DNA of 35,962 nt from Lactobacillus colini (GTDB taxonomy: Bacteria; Bacillota; Bacilli; Lactobacillales; Lactobacillaceae), in contig NZ_JAGGLU010000016.1 of assembly GCF_017874575.1 (NCBI RefSeq), forward strand, positions 1 to 35,962, read 5' to 3'. The position numbers and the translations under genes are program-made. Positions 1 through 8,042 of the stretch are shown one piece after another (the stretch's first letter is position 1; every line of letters begins with the position of its first letter). Below the pieces are notes generated by a model, which saw nothing but the letters and a program-made list of their open reading frames with translations, searched no databases and was not told the origin of the DNA.

Positions 1-2
1 AC

Positions 3-65
3 TACCACACCCCAAATGAACTTTATGAGAAAGAACTAGATTCAATCTATCGAATTCAATCGTAA
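3..65 (+). pseudogene. 3' end of a gene cut by the window edge, possibly an IS30-like transposase
   Basis: An open frame enters from the left edge and ends at a TAA, giving about 20 C-terminal residues (YHTPNELYEKELDSIYRIQS). The Y-x-T-P-x-E-L-(F/Y)-E pattern near the end resembles the C-terminus of IS30-family transposases, but with so few residues this is only a suggestion. It may be the end of an intact gene outside the window or a fragment. If it is a transposase, it would explain the disordered junction that follows. Confidence 0.35.
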
Positions 66-433
66 AAAGTGTTCAATTTAAATTTGCAATTTAGGATTTT
101 TTAATTCCATAAAAATCACCTATTTTTTAAACTATCGTTTTATCATAGATATAAATAGCTATATGGCAATATTCAAGTAAAACGGTCTTAAACAGAATGG
201 CATTTAATACTTAAAGTATAAAATATTTTAAGGTTAAATGCTTTTTACTTTAAATATAAAAAATATAGATATACTATTTAAAAAAACATTAAAATAGTAT
301 AATTATAAATAATAAAGTATAGTTTAATTTTAAGCAAGAAGAAAAATTTATTGTAATATATGAATTAAATAATTAAAGTAAAAAATCTTACAATATGAGG
401 CATTAAAGCATTCGAGGAGACTTAGAGAAGTGA
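66..433. other. AT-rich non-coding stretch
   Basis: No open frame of useful length is visible on either strand. The stretch is very AT-rich, with runs of A and T and several short dyads, including TACTTAAAGTA and the perfect 10-bp inverted repeat listed separately. A TATAAT at 298-303 could serve as a -10 box, but no convincing -35 box is seen. It probably represents decayed sequence between the left-edge gene and the ABC genes. Confidence 0.6.
270..301. repeat. Perfect 10-bp inverted repeat overlapping a TATAAT
   Basis: TATACTATTT at 270-279 is repeated in inverse orientation as AAATAGTATA at 292-301 around a 12-nt A-rich spacer. The right arm overlaps a TATAAT at 298-303. The layout fits an operator over a promoter or a weak hairpin, but no nearby intact gene clearly uses it. 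Confidence 0.5.
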
Positions 434-604
434 TTAATTTATCCCAAGTATAATGAACTAAAAGTAGAAAAATCGTTAAATTTCGATATTAAAAATGGAG
501 AGTATGTTGGCATTATTGGACAGCATGTTGCTAATAAAACTAACCGAAAGCTAATAAATTTAGTTTCTAGTCTATTTATTATAAGGAGGGGCTGCATATG
601 CTAA
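434..604 (+). pseudogene. Decayed N-terminal fragment of an ABC-transporter ATPase
   Basis: A short frame bounded by stops at 431 and 602 reads YPKYNELKVEKSLNF, then DIKNGEYVGIIGQHVANKTN and RKLINLVSS. This follows the order of an ABC nucleotide-binding domain start: Y-loop region, F-x-I-x-x-G-E, then a P-loop. The Walker A, normally GxNGAGKT, here reads GQHVANKT, so the key Asn and both inner Gly are lost. The frame has no good start, ends right after the P-loop region and overlaps the start of the intact ABC gene by seven bases. It is best read as the remnant of an older transporter gene, not a product-forming gene. Confidence 0.6.
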
Positions 605-3600
605 ACAAAGTAATTAATAATATTCAGTTGCTTCTAAGCTTTACTGGTAAGAGGAAGAGACTCTTCTTAATCTGGCCTCTGCTAATAATCTTCTATACCT
701 TAAGCAATGTCTTAATTAGTTCGACTATTCCTGCTTATGTAGTCGCTATCTTTTCAAACTATGTTTCTTATTTACAATTAGGATTATTGTTAATTTTATG
801 TTTTATTATTGGCTTATTTAATTGGTTAAAGGACCGCCTTAGCCGCAAGATGTTTTGGGAAAATATCTATTTGAGAATGGTGATTACAGCCCAAGATGCT
901 CAGTCATTCTTATCAGAACCATACGAATTAAGCTTAAATGAACAACAAAAAGAAATGCGTGAAACCAGTATGCACTATGGCTTCTCTGATGATAATAGTG
1001 GGGTGGCGTTATTTTTCCCAGAATTAGTTGCTTCTGTTAGTGCCTTAGCTAGTTTAATGGTAATTATTATTGTTTTAGCTAAGCTTTCTCTGGTCTTGCC
1101 CGTAATTGCTGTAGTTACTATTTGTTTAGCTTTCTATGCTATGAAGAACTACGCAACTGTTCGTAACTCTCTAAATAAAAACATGAAGGACTTGTATTTA
1201 AGATACGATTATTATAATCGCATTGCCTTTTCTGATGATGCTAGTCAGATTACCCGCTTATACAACTACAGTTCCAAGATGAAAAAGAAGCTCGAAGATA
1301 GTGCTAATCAAATAGAAAACTTAGAAAGCAGAATCCTAAAGAAAAAATTATTAAATACAGTATTGCTGCAAATTTTTGCCTTATTAAGAATAGTTACAAT
1401 TTATGGTTTTCTTATTTGGCAAGCTTTAACTGGGAAGATTAGTTCTACAGAATTTACCTTTTATTTTACAATTTGTACTAATCTTGAATTATTAGTCAAT
1501 AATCTTTGGACTCATACTCGACTTTTTTTATCTGCTAATGATGACCTAACTATTGGTAGAGAATATATTGATAAGAGCCGGAAATATCTTTTAACTTCAA
1601 ATTATAAGAATTCCCATCCTTTGGATGAGGCGGTTACAATTGAGTTCGACCATGTTTATTTTAAGTACCCTAATGCTGAGCAATATACCATTCAAGATTT
1701 CAATTTAAAGATTAATAAGGGAGAGCACTTAGCCTTAATTGGACATAATGGTGCTGGTAAGTCGACCTTAATGTTATTATTAATGGGCTATTTATCACCT
1801 AGCAAGGGCAAAATTATAATTAATGGTAAGCCTGCCACCGCTGCTGAAAGAAAGTCTAAGTTCTCGACTATGTTCCAAGATAATACTGTGCTAGCAACAA
1901 GTGTTGATAATAATATTACCTTATTTCAGCCGAGTTCTCCAAGCCAAATCCAGGATGTTTATGCAAAGGTGGGTTTATCGAATATCTTGAAGAAGGGCTT
2001 AACTGGCGACTCTATCTTAACTAAGCATATTGATCCTTCAGGAGTTGAGTTATCAGGCGGTGAAACAGAAACATTAATGTTAGCCAGAATGTTATTTAGA
2101 AGAGCAGGAGCTTATATCCTCGATGAACCTTCGGCTTCTCTTGATGCAATAAAAGAAAAAGAGCTATATGCTGCAATCGAAAAACTAATCCATGAAAAGA
2201 CAGTCATCTTTATTTCTCATAGACTAGCTTCTATTTCTTTATCTGATAATATCTGTCTGCTAGCTAATGGTCAGATCTCAGCTTATGGTAAGCACGAACA
2301 ACTTCTTCAAACTTCACAAGAGTATCGTGACCTTTATGAAAGTCAGTCTAAGTATTATAAAGGAGGGATGACATTAATGCTTAAGAAGATACACGAATTC
2401 ATAGCCCTAGTGCCTAAGATGAACGAATTATACCCTCATATAATCTTGTTAGAAGTTATTAGCTCAATATTGGCTAGTGTCTTAAAGTTTATCAATGTTT
2501 TATTTATTGGGTTAGAGCTTAATCTTTTGTTTAATGCTAAACAAGATATTAACAGGATAGCTTATGTGACTGCTGGGTTTATTGCAATTACTATTGTTCT
2601 ATCTATAGCAAGTAAGGCATTGCATGACTATACAGAAAAGCAAACCCGATTAATAAATCTGTGGGCTAAGACAAGTATGTCCAAGCATTTGTTTGAAGTA
2701 GATTATGAAACTTTTGAAGATGCAGGTTTTAGAAGTCTATACAATGATGTTAAGTCAGGGCTAGAGTTTGTAGGTGGCTTTCAATTATATATTGAAAATG
2801 TAGTAAGTAGCGTAGTCAGCTTTATGACCACCTTGATTATGTCTGGCGGGGTATTAGTAACTGTTATGGTAGCTCCGGCCAAGAATGGTGCCATTAGCAA
2901 TTTGGTCTTATTCTTGGTAATAGCAATCTTACTGGTCTTTATTTTAGGTGTATCATTTCTTGGTGGTAAGAAGTTCGGTAAGATAATGAATGACTTCTTT
3001 GTTTTCAATGTTCAATTCAACCAAAAACTAAACTATTACTTCGAACAAGCATTCAAAGACCTCAAGGTAAAACGTCTGCTAAGTTTATTTGATCCAGGAC
3101 AGGTCTTTTTTAGGGAAGCAAGAAGCGATGTCTTGTCTGGGATAGATAAAGATCGTGATCTACAAGTGAAGGCTGTTAGCGTTAGAAGCTTTCCGACAAT
3201 TATTATTAATACCGTCATTGGTCTAATCTATATTATTCTGGGCTTAACTATCCTGAATAGAGGACTTGGTGTGGGGCTTATTGTTACTAGTGTAGGGACG
3301 CTTGAGTTATTAATTTATGATTTGAGTAGTTTTTTGAACGCTTTAGGCAATAGTGATGCTTCTTTAAATGTAGTTAAGCAATACTTTAAATTCATGAATT
3401 ACGGATCTATGAAGAATTCTAGTGATAGGGTCCCTAAGATTGATAGCAATAATGTAGAGATTGTCTTTCACAATGTCAGTTATCAATACCCTAATCGGAA
3501 AGATTATGCCCTCAAAAACATCAATCTAACTTTAAAAGGAAATAGTAAAATTGCCCTAGTTGGTAGAAACGGCTCAGGTAAGACAACTTTAGTTAAGTTG

Positions 3601-4206
3601 CTACTTCGGTTAATAAATCCAACATCTGGTCAAATTACGATGAATGGGATTAATATCCAGGACTTTGACTTAGTTGCATACCAGAAGCTCTTTTCAAGTG
3701 TGCCGCAAAGCACTTTCCTTTATGCAGATACGGTCGCAAGCAATATTAGTTTGGGAGAACAAGAAGACTCCGATAAACTAATCGCTAGCCTCAAGAAAGT
3801 AAATCTAGCTCAAAAAATTAGCTCTTTTAAGTTAGGAATTGACACACCATTAACGTCCGAATTGGATCAAGATGGCGTTAACCTATCAGGCGGGGAAGCC
3901 CAAGCGATTGGAATTAGCCGTGCAGTATATCGTGATAGTCCAATTTATGTGCTTGATGAACCAACTGCTGCTCTAGATCCAATAAAGGAAGCTGAAATGT
4001 TTAACTATGTTAATCAGGTAACTGATAATCGGATGGTCTTGTTTATTTCACACCGGATGAGCATGACCACTTATAGTGACAAGATTTATGTGCTTGATGG
4101 AGGTCAATTAGTTGAGCAAGGCAATCACCATACTTTGATGCAGAACGATGGTCTATATTATCAAATGTTTAAAGCACAACAAGATTATTTCAAAAAGATG
4201 GCTTAA
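598..4206 (+). CDS. Fused double ABC exporter (two permease-ATPase halves)
   Basis: This 1202-aa protein contains two complete half-transporters in series, each a multi-helix membrane domain followed by an ATPase domain; ABC exporters normally occur as one ~580-aa half per gene. The first ATPase has Walker A GHNGAGKS (382-389), signature LSGGE (485-489), Walker B ILDEP (507-511) and switch His541. The second has GRNGSGKT (989-996), LSGGE (1096-1100), VLDEP (1118-1122) and His1152. All catalytic elements are present in both, so it should hydrolyse ATP at the membrane; the substrate is unknown (peptide or drug export is typical of the family). The start follows AAGGAGGG (583-590). At the junction (2361-2368) an AAGGAGG and an in-frame ATG look like the ribosome site and start of a formerly separate second gene. 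A weak terminator follows. No partner genes indicate a substrate. Confidence 0.85.
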   Translation: MLNKVINNIQLLLSFTGKRKRLFLIWPLLIIFYTLSNVLISSTIPAYVVAIFSNYVSYLQLGLLLILCFIIGLFNWLKDRLSRKMFWENIYLRMVITAQDAQSFLSEPYELSLNEQQKEMRETSMHYGFSDDNSGVALFFPELVASVSALASLMVIIIVLAKLSLVLPVIAVVTICLAFYAMKNYATVRNSLNKNMKDLYLRYDYYNRIAFSDDASQITRLYNYSSKMKKKLEDSANQIENLESRILKKKLLNTVLLQIFALLRIVTIYGFLIWQALTGKISSTEFTFYFTICTNLELLVNNLWTHTRLFLSANDDLTIGREYIDKSRKYLLTSNYKNSHPLDEAVTIEFDHVYFKYPNAEQYTIQDFNLKINKGEHLALIGHNGAGKSTLMLLLMGYLSPSKGKIIINGKPATAAERKSKFSTMFQDNTVLATSVDNNITLFQPSSPSQIQDVYAKVGLSNILKKGLTGDSILTKHIDPSGVELSGGETETLMLARMLFRRAGAYILDEPSASLDAIKEKELYAAIEKLIHEKTVIFISHRLASISLSDNICLLANGQISAYGKHEQLLQTSQEYRDLYESQSKYYKGGMTLMLKKIHEFIALVPKMNELYPHIILLEVISSILASVLKFINVLFIGLELNLLFNAKQDINRIAYVTAGFIAITIVLSIASKALHDYTEKQTRLINLWAKTSMSKHLFEVDYETFEDAGFRSLYNDVKSGLEFVGGFQLYIENVVSSVVSFMTTLIMSGGVLVTVMVAPAKNGAISNLVLFLVIAILLVFILGVSFLGGKKFGKIMNDFFVFNVQFNQKLNYYFEQAFKDLKVKRLLSLFDPGQVFFREARSDVLSGIDKDRDLQVKAVSVRSFPTIIINTVIGLIYIILGLTILNRGLGVGLIVTSVGTLELLIYDLSSFLNALGNSDASLNVVKQYFKFMNYGSMKNSSDRVPKIDSNNVEIVFHNVSYQYPNRKDYALKNINLTLKGNSKIALVGRNGSGKTTLVKLLLRLINPTSGQITMNGINIQDFDLVAYQKLFSSVPQSTFLYADTVASNISLGEQEDSDKLIASLKKVNLAQKISSFKLGIDTPLTSELDQDGVNLSGGEAQAIGISRAVYRDSPIYVLDEPTAALDPIKEAEMFNYVNQVTDNRMVLFISHRMSMTTYSDKIYVLDGGQLVEQGNHHTLMQNDGLYYQMFKAQQDYFKKMA

Positions 4207-4243
4207 ATAAATTCCTAGTAATGTCAAGGGATTTATTATTTAT
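4206..4243 (+). terminator. Weak AT-rich hairpin after the ABC gene
   Basis: A 10-bp stem (AATAAATTCC at 4206-4215 with GGGATTTATT at 4228-4237, one G-T wobble) is followed by an AT-rich tail. It overlaps the stop codon region. The stem is mostly A-T, so termination may be inefficient. Confidence 0.4.
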
Positions 4244-4332
4244 AATTTCTTAACAATGAGCTTAAAAAATAATAAAAAGATATAAAAACAAATAGAACTA
4301 TTGTAAAATAGAAATGCTTATTGGAGGAAATT

Positions 4333-5196
4333 ATGAAATATTTGATAACCGGTGCTAATAGTAAACTAGCACAAAAAGTAACCCATTGGCTTAAAACAAT
4401 GACTGAAGAAGCCAATATTAGAGTGGGCTTACCCTCTCTAAGTGAAAAACATGAATATAGAGATTTAGAAGTTGATAAGGTGGAATTAGATTATACTAAC
4501 CATCACTCAATTAGTTCTAGCTTTAAAGGAATTGATCTTGTAATCTATATCCCAACAATTGGATTAGATCTATCAAACAGAATATTAGAATTCGAAAATA
4601 TCCTCACCGCTAGTGAAAAAGCTCATGCTAAGTTTATCTTTGTCAGCTTCTTTGCCGACCAAGCGAATAATCCATTCTTGATGTCGCCATTTTATGCATA
4701 TGCGCAAAGAAGGCTAGCTGGGTCAGGTGTAGCTTATACAGTAGTAAAGAATACCATGTATGCCGATCCTTTGGTTGATTATATTCCTGAGCTAATTAAG
4801 CGCAAGAATATTATTTATCCAGTTGGTGATCAATCATTATCATTTATTACTTTAAATGACAGTGCCCATGCTATCGCCTGCTTAGCCGTTCAAAAGGCTC
4901 TGCGTGATAAGGGGCAATCATACTTACTATCAATGGAAAACAATTATAATATGATTGAGCTTGCTTATATAATTAGCCATGCAACTGAAACAGAGATCGG
5001 CTATGATCCAGTGACTATTGAAGAGTTTACTCGCATTTACCATAATCCAGTTATGACTTCACTTTATGCTGCAGGTGGCAAAGGTTTGCTTGATGCCACT
5101 TCGAGGGACTTTCATAAGATTACTGGTCGTGAACCTGAAAGAATGAACCATTACCTACGTAATGGTTACCAAATAGCCAAATTGTTAGATTATTGA
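4333..5196 (+). CDS. Atypical short-chain dehydrogenase (NmrA/QorB-like NAD(P)-binding protein)
   Basis: The 287-aa protein begins with a beta strand and dinucleotide-binding turn (YLITGANSKLA), then a Rossmann pattern including DLVIYIPTI and the YAYAQRRLAGSG stretch where NmrA-like proteins carry the YxxxK-like region. This family binds NAD(P)H and includes quinone/azo reductases and redox sensors. The glycine motif is degenerate: TGANSKLA instead of TGATGxLG, so cofactor binding may be altered. A TTG at 4321 is in frame, but GGAGGA at 4323-4328 overlaps it and is well placed for the ATG at 4333, which I chose. It is a single-gene unit between hairpins. The specific substrate cannot be named. 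Confidence 0.75.
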   Translation: MKYLITGANSKLAQKVTHWLKTMTEEANIRVGLPSLSEKHEYRDLEVDKVELDYTNHHSISSSFKGIDLVIYIPTIGLDLSNRILEFENILTASEKAHAKFIFVSFFADQANNPFLMSPFYAYAQRRLAGSGVAYTVVKNTMYADPLVDYIPELIKRKNIIYPVGDQSLSFITLNDSAHAIACLAVQKALRDKGQSYLLSMENNYNMIELAYIISHATETEIGYDPVTIEEFTRIYHNPVMTSLYAAGGKGLLDATSRDFHKITGREPERMNHYLRNGYQIAKLLDY

Positions 5197-5215
5197 ACTG
5201 AACTTAATAGCAAAG

Positions 5216-5249
5216 AAAAAGAGAAGTAGAATTATCTGCTTCTCTTTTT
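5216..5249. terminator. Bidirectional terminator between convergent genes
   Basis: AAAAAGAGAAG at 5216-5226 pairs perfectly with CTTCTCTTTTT at 5239-5249. The A run on one side and the T run on the other allow it to end both the plus-strand SDR gene and the minus-strand DJ-1 gene. Confidence 0.85.
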
Positions 5250-5254
5250 GACGC

Positions 5255-5839
5255 TTAAAGGCTATCTTGAATATTATCTGCTAAATAATTGTATAGCATG
5301 TTCTTCTTAAGCTGACTAGTATCATGTCCCAGAGCTTGAGCGATTGCATAAGCATATGCCCAGGCTGTTGCAGGACCACGACTAGTGATTACTTTTTGCT
5401 TAGGATCAGTGACAGTAATTGCGGTACTGAACTTGCCCGTAGGGCATTCTTGCTTAATTGTATCTTCAAAGCCAGGATAGCAGGTATAATTAGTATCCTT
5501 CAACACGCCATAGCGGCTTAAGGCGATTGGGGCAGCACACATTGCTGCATCCCACTTACCATCATTGTGACGCTTAACCATTAATTCGGCTAGCTTCTGA
5601 TTATCGCGCAAATTCTCAGCACCGATTCTTCCACCAGGGAAGGCGACTAGGTCATAGTCAAGCAGGCTATCATCAACAACCTTATCGCAAGTAATTAAGA
5701 TATTGTGGTCACCGTGGATTACCTTTTTATCTAAGCCAACCATATCACAATCGATATTTAATCGGCGCAAGACATCAACAGTACTTAATCCCTCAACTTC
5801 TTCGCATCCATCCGCAAAGACAACAGCAACTCTTGTCAT
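5255..5839 (-). CDS. DJ-1/PfpI family protein (ThiJ/YajL-like)
   Basis: The 194-aa length is normal for a single-domain DJ-1 protein. The nucleophile elbow AMCAAPIAL places the reactive cysteine at Cys101, and Glu16 in GCEEVEG corresponds to the conserved Glu18 that lowers the pKa of Cys106 in human DJ-1. The central DLVAFPGGRIGAENLRDN segment (63-80) is typical of the family. Proteins of this type act in the cytoplasm in oxidative or carbonyl stress; glyoxalase or deglycase activity has been proposed for relatives, so the exact reaction is left open. The start is supported by AAAGGA upstream on the minus strand. It is a single-gene unit ended by the shared hairpin. Confidence 0.87.
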   Translation of the reverse strand: MTRVAVVFADGCEEVEGLSTVDVLRRLNIDCDMVGLDKKVIHGDHNILITCDKVVDDSLLDYDLVAFPGGRIGAENLRDNQKLAELMVKRHNDGKWDAAMCAAPIALSRYGVLKDTNYTCYPGFEDTIKQECPTGKFSTAITVTDPKQKVITSRGPATAWAYAYAIAQALGHDTSQLKKNMLYNYLADNIQDSL

Positions 5840-5870
5840 CTAATCATCCTTTCTTAAATAATTCCTTTAA

Positions 5871-5900
5871 CTTATATTCTAACTCAAATTAATTTTTCAA
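5871..5900 (-). promoter_or_regulatory. Likely promoter of the DJ-1 gene
   Basis: On the minus strand TTGAAA (5895-5900) and TATAAG (5871-5876) are separated by 18 bases, upstream of the AAAGGA ribosome site. Visual call only. Confidence 0.4.
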
Positions 5901-5941
5901 TTCCAAATCAAGCTTAAAAAATAGATGTTGTATCAGCAAAA

Positions 5942-5972
5942 TTGTGAAACACAAAATATAGTAGCATATAAT
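5942..5972 (+). promoter_or_regulatory. Likely promoter of the histidine phosphatase gene
   Basis: A consensus TATAAT lies at 5967-5972 with a weak TTGTGA/GTGAAA -35 region at 5942-5949 (17-19 base spacer). The leader to the ATG at 6062 would be about 80 bases. Confidence 0.45.
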
Positions 5973-6061
5973 AAAATACTTGCATTAAGCGACTTTTCTG
6001 GTAATATTTAAATCAATACCAGACTAAATTTGTGAAACATTTATTAGAAAGAAGGTTTTTT

Positions 6062-6751
6062 ATGTCTACAGAAGTTTATTTAGTTCGCCACGGTGAAACA
6101 ATGTTTAACCAACTTAATAAAGTTCAGGGCTGGGCTGATTCACCACTCACTGTGAAGGGAATCGACGACCTAAAGGTAACAGCCCACAATTTATCACAAG
6201 TTCACTTTGATAAGATGTATAGTTCTGACCTGAAACGGGCAATCGATACAGTTCACTTGATTGCAGACGCTAATGAGGTGTCTAATATCGGCAAGATAAA
6301 GAAGTTTCCAGCTTTTAGAGAAGTATTTTTTGGTACTTTTGAAGGCGATGATATCGACCAGACTTGGGAGAAGGTATCGCTTGCTGGAGGAATGGATCCT
6401 TCAACTGATGTCAATGAGATTATCAATACTTTAGGAATTTACAGGTTTAGAGAAGCCACCAAGAAGGCCGACCCCCGCCACTTAGCAGAGAATAGCGCTG
6501 AATTAGATGATAGAATGACCAGGGCAATTGAACAATTAACTGAAGAAGCCAGGGGACTTGGACGAGTATTGATTGTATCTCATGGTGACTTTATTAAGAC
6601 TTTAGGTATTAAGTACTGGAAGCAATCGGACGGCTTGCATGATATACCTTTCCCAGAAAATGGTAGTGTAAGCCGAGGGATCTTACATGATAATGGGAAG
6701 TTTGAGATTATCGATTATAATGTTAAGAACCAAGATCTACTTGATATGTAG
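6062..6751 (+). CDS. Histidine phosphatase family protein (phosphoglycerate mutase-like)
   Basis: The 229-aa protein carries the LVRHGET signature with catalytic His10, the SSDLKRA segment with Arg59, the acidic Glu87 region FREVFFGTFEGDD, and the second catalytic motif IVSHGDF with His174. These define the histidine phosphatase superfamily, which transfers phosphate through a phospho-His. It lacks the NERHYG block of true phosphoglycerate mutases, so a broad-specificity phosphatase is more likely than a glycolytic enzyme. A GTG at 6032 is in frame, but GAAGG at 6051-6055 sits correctly for the ATG at 6062. A second superfamily member lies about 1.5 kb downstream. Confidence 0.85.
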   Translation: MSTEVYLVRHGETMFNQLNKVQGWADSPLTVKGIDDLKVTAHNLSQVHFDKMYSSDLKRAIDTVHLIADANEVSNIGKIKKFPAFREVFFGTFEGDDIDQTWEKVSLAGGMDPSTDVNEIINTLGIYRFREATKKADPRHLAENSAELDDRMTRAIEQLTEEARGLGRVLIVSHGDFIKTLGIKYWKQSDGLHDIPFPENGSVSRGILHDNGKFEIIDYNVKNQDLLDM

Positions 6752-6811
6752 CAATTATTTTAGAAGCTGTTAAACTAGAGGCAGTGATTAACTACATATC
6801 GGGGGATTTTT

Positions 6812-7699
6812 ATGAAGGATAAGTCGTCAATTCGTTATTTATGTATTACGATCTTGAACATTGTAATCACTGTAGCTGAATTTATCGGGGGTGCTGTTTC
6901 AGGATCTTTAGCGCTCTTGTCAGATGCGGTTCATAACTTAAGTGATGTTGGTTCAATTGTCTTGGCCTTTATCGCTAATTTAATTTCTAAGCGCAAGCGC
7001 AACTTTAGTAAGACTTTTGGCTATGATCGTGCTGAGATATTGGCAGCTTTTACGAATGGGATAATCTTAATTGTAATTAGCTTATACTTAATGTTTGAGG
7101 GAATTCAGCGCTTCTCTCATCCTGAACCCATTAAGGGGTGGGTGATGCTGGTAGTATCAATAATTGGCTTAGTTGCCAATTTGATTTCGATGTTGGTTGT
7201 GATGAATGAGGCTAAACATAATTTAAATGCTAAGGCGACTTTTCTTAATATGTTGTCAGATGCTTTAACTAGTGTTGCTGTAGTTATTGGTGCAATTTTT
7301 ATTTCAATTTGGCAGATTAATTGGTTAGACCCACTACTAACAATTGCGGCTTCGCTGTTTTTACTGAAGGAAGCATATGAGATAACCATTAAGGCGGCTA
7401 ATATCTTAATGGAAACCAACCCCAGCATTGATTTAGACCAAGTAAAGAGTATAATTCTTTCAATTCCAGAAGTGAAGAATGTCCACCACGTCCATGTCTG
7501 GCAATATTCAGATTCAATTACGATGATCGATGCTCACATTAATGTTGACGCTAAGATGGACGCTGAAGATTTAGATGACTTGTATGGTAAGATAGAGCAG
7601 AAATTGCAAGACCTAGGAATTAATCATGTAACCTTGCAGGCCGAATGCATTCGTGGGATGCATGCGAAGATTCTTGCTTCAGGAAAAAATAATAACTAA
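6812..7699 (+). CDS. Cation diffusion facilitator (CzcD-like metal efflux)
   Basis: The 295-aa protein has about six membrane helices (residues 8-30, 35-58, 78-97, 110-132, 150-166, 172-186) and a soluble C-terminal domain with HHVHVW (225-230), the usual CDF layout. CDF proteins exchange cytoplasmic Zn2+ or related ions for protons. In helix 2 the metal site is H41xxxD45. In helix 5 the matching position reads N146xxxD150, where zinc-type CDFs such as E. coli ZitB have HxxxD, so selectivity for zinc is uncertain. The start follows GGGGGAT at 6801-6807. No metal-regulator gene is adjacent. Confidence 0.87.
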   Translation: MKDKSSIRYLCITILNIVITVAEFIGGAVSGSLALLSDAVHNLSDVGSIVLAFIANLISKRKRNFSKTFGYDRAEILAAFTNGIILIVISLYLMFEGIQRFSHPEPIKGWVMLVVSIIGLVANLISMLVVMNEAKHNLNAKATFLNMLSDALTSVAVVIGAIFISIWQINWLDPLLTIAASLFLLKEAYEITIKAANILMETNPSIDLDQVKSIILSIPEVKNVHHVHVWQYSDSITMIDAHINVDAKMDAEDLDDLYGKIEQKLQDLGINHVTLQAECIRGMHAKILASGKNNN

Positions 7700-7704
7700 T
7701 AGAT

Positions 7705-7750
7705 AAGACCTGCTAACTTAATTTGGTAAAATAAAGGCAGGTCTTTTAAT
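7705..7750 (+). terminator. Terminator after the CDF gene
   Basis: AAGACCTGC (7705-7713) pairs perfectly with GCAGGTCTT (7737-7745), followed by a T-rich run. The loop is unusually long, 23 bases, and contains a promoter-like TGGTAAAAT. Confidence 0.7.
7724..7732 (+). promoter_or_regulatory. Extended -10 promoter inside a terminator loop
   Basis: TGGTAAAAT fits an extended -10 (TGnTAtaaT). It lies in the loop of the upstream terminator and would start transcription near 7740 for the two small genes that follow. The same string stands before cysS (15124), and a close variant (TGGTAGAAT) before the kinase gene (9008). No good -35 is seen. Confidence 0.45.
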
Positions 7751-7773
7751 TTATTTTTAGAAAGGACATAATT

Positions 7774-8040
7774 ATGGAATTTGATACTGAAAAATTAAAG
7801 CAAAAAATTAATGAAAAAACAGCAGAACTAGTTCAAACAGCCCAGGAAGTGTCCGATGATTTTAAGCAAAATCAATTACCGAAAGTAAAGCAAGCAGTGA
7901 ATGAAAACTCAGAAAAAACTCTTGCTTGGAGTAAAAACCACGGTCAAAAAATCTGGAACAAGTCAAAGCAATCATTTAAAGATAATATTCGTAAGCTAGA
8001 CCAGTGGGTGAATGGTAGCAGTGTGCATAGGGATGATTAA
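7774..8040 (+). CDS. Small charged helical protein of unknown function
   Basis: This 88-aa product is rich in Lys, Glu, Gln and Asn, has no membrane segment, signal or cysteine, and appears largely alpha-helical. I do not recognise a family. Its composition resembles small lactobacillary stress or YtxH-like helical proteins, but no motif supports that name. AAAGGA at 7761-7766 precedes the ATG at 7774. The stop is two bases from the start of the next small membrane protein, so the two are almost certainly translated from one transcript and may work together. Confidence 0.7.
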   Translation: MEFDTEKLKQKINEKTAELVQTAQEVSDDFKQNQLPKVKQAVNENSEKTLAWSKNHGQKIWNKSKQSFKDNIRKLDQWVNGSSVHRDD

Positions 8041-8042
8041 AG

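Noticed and set aside
3..65. Calling a full insertion sequence at the left edge
   Set aside because: Only about 20 residues are visible and no terminal inverted repeat or target duplication could be seen.
6032..6061. GTG at 6032 as the start of the histidine phosphatase
   Set aside because: The extra ten residues precede the conserved strand, and GAAGG just before the ATG at 6062 is the better ribosome site.
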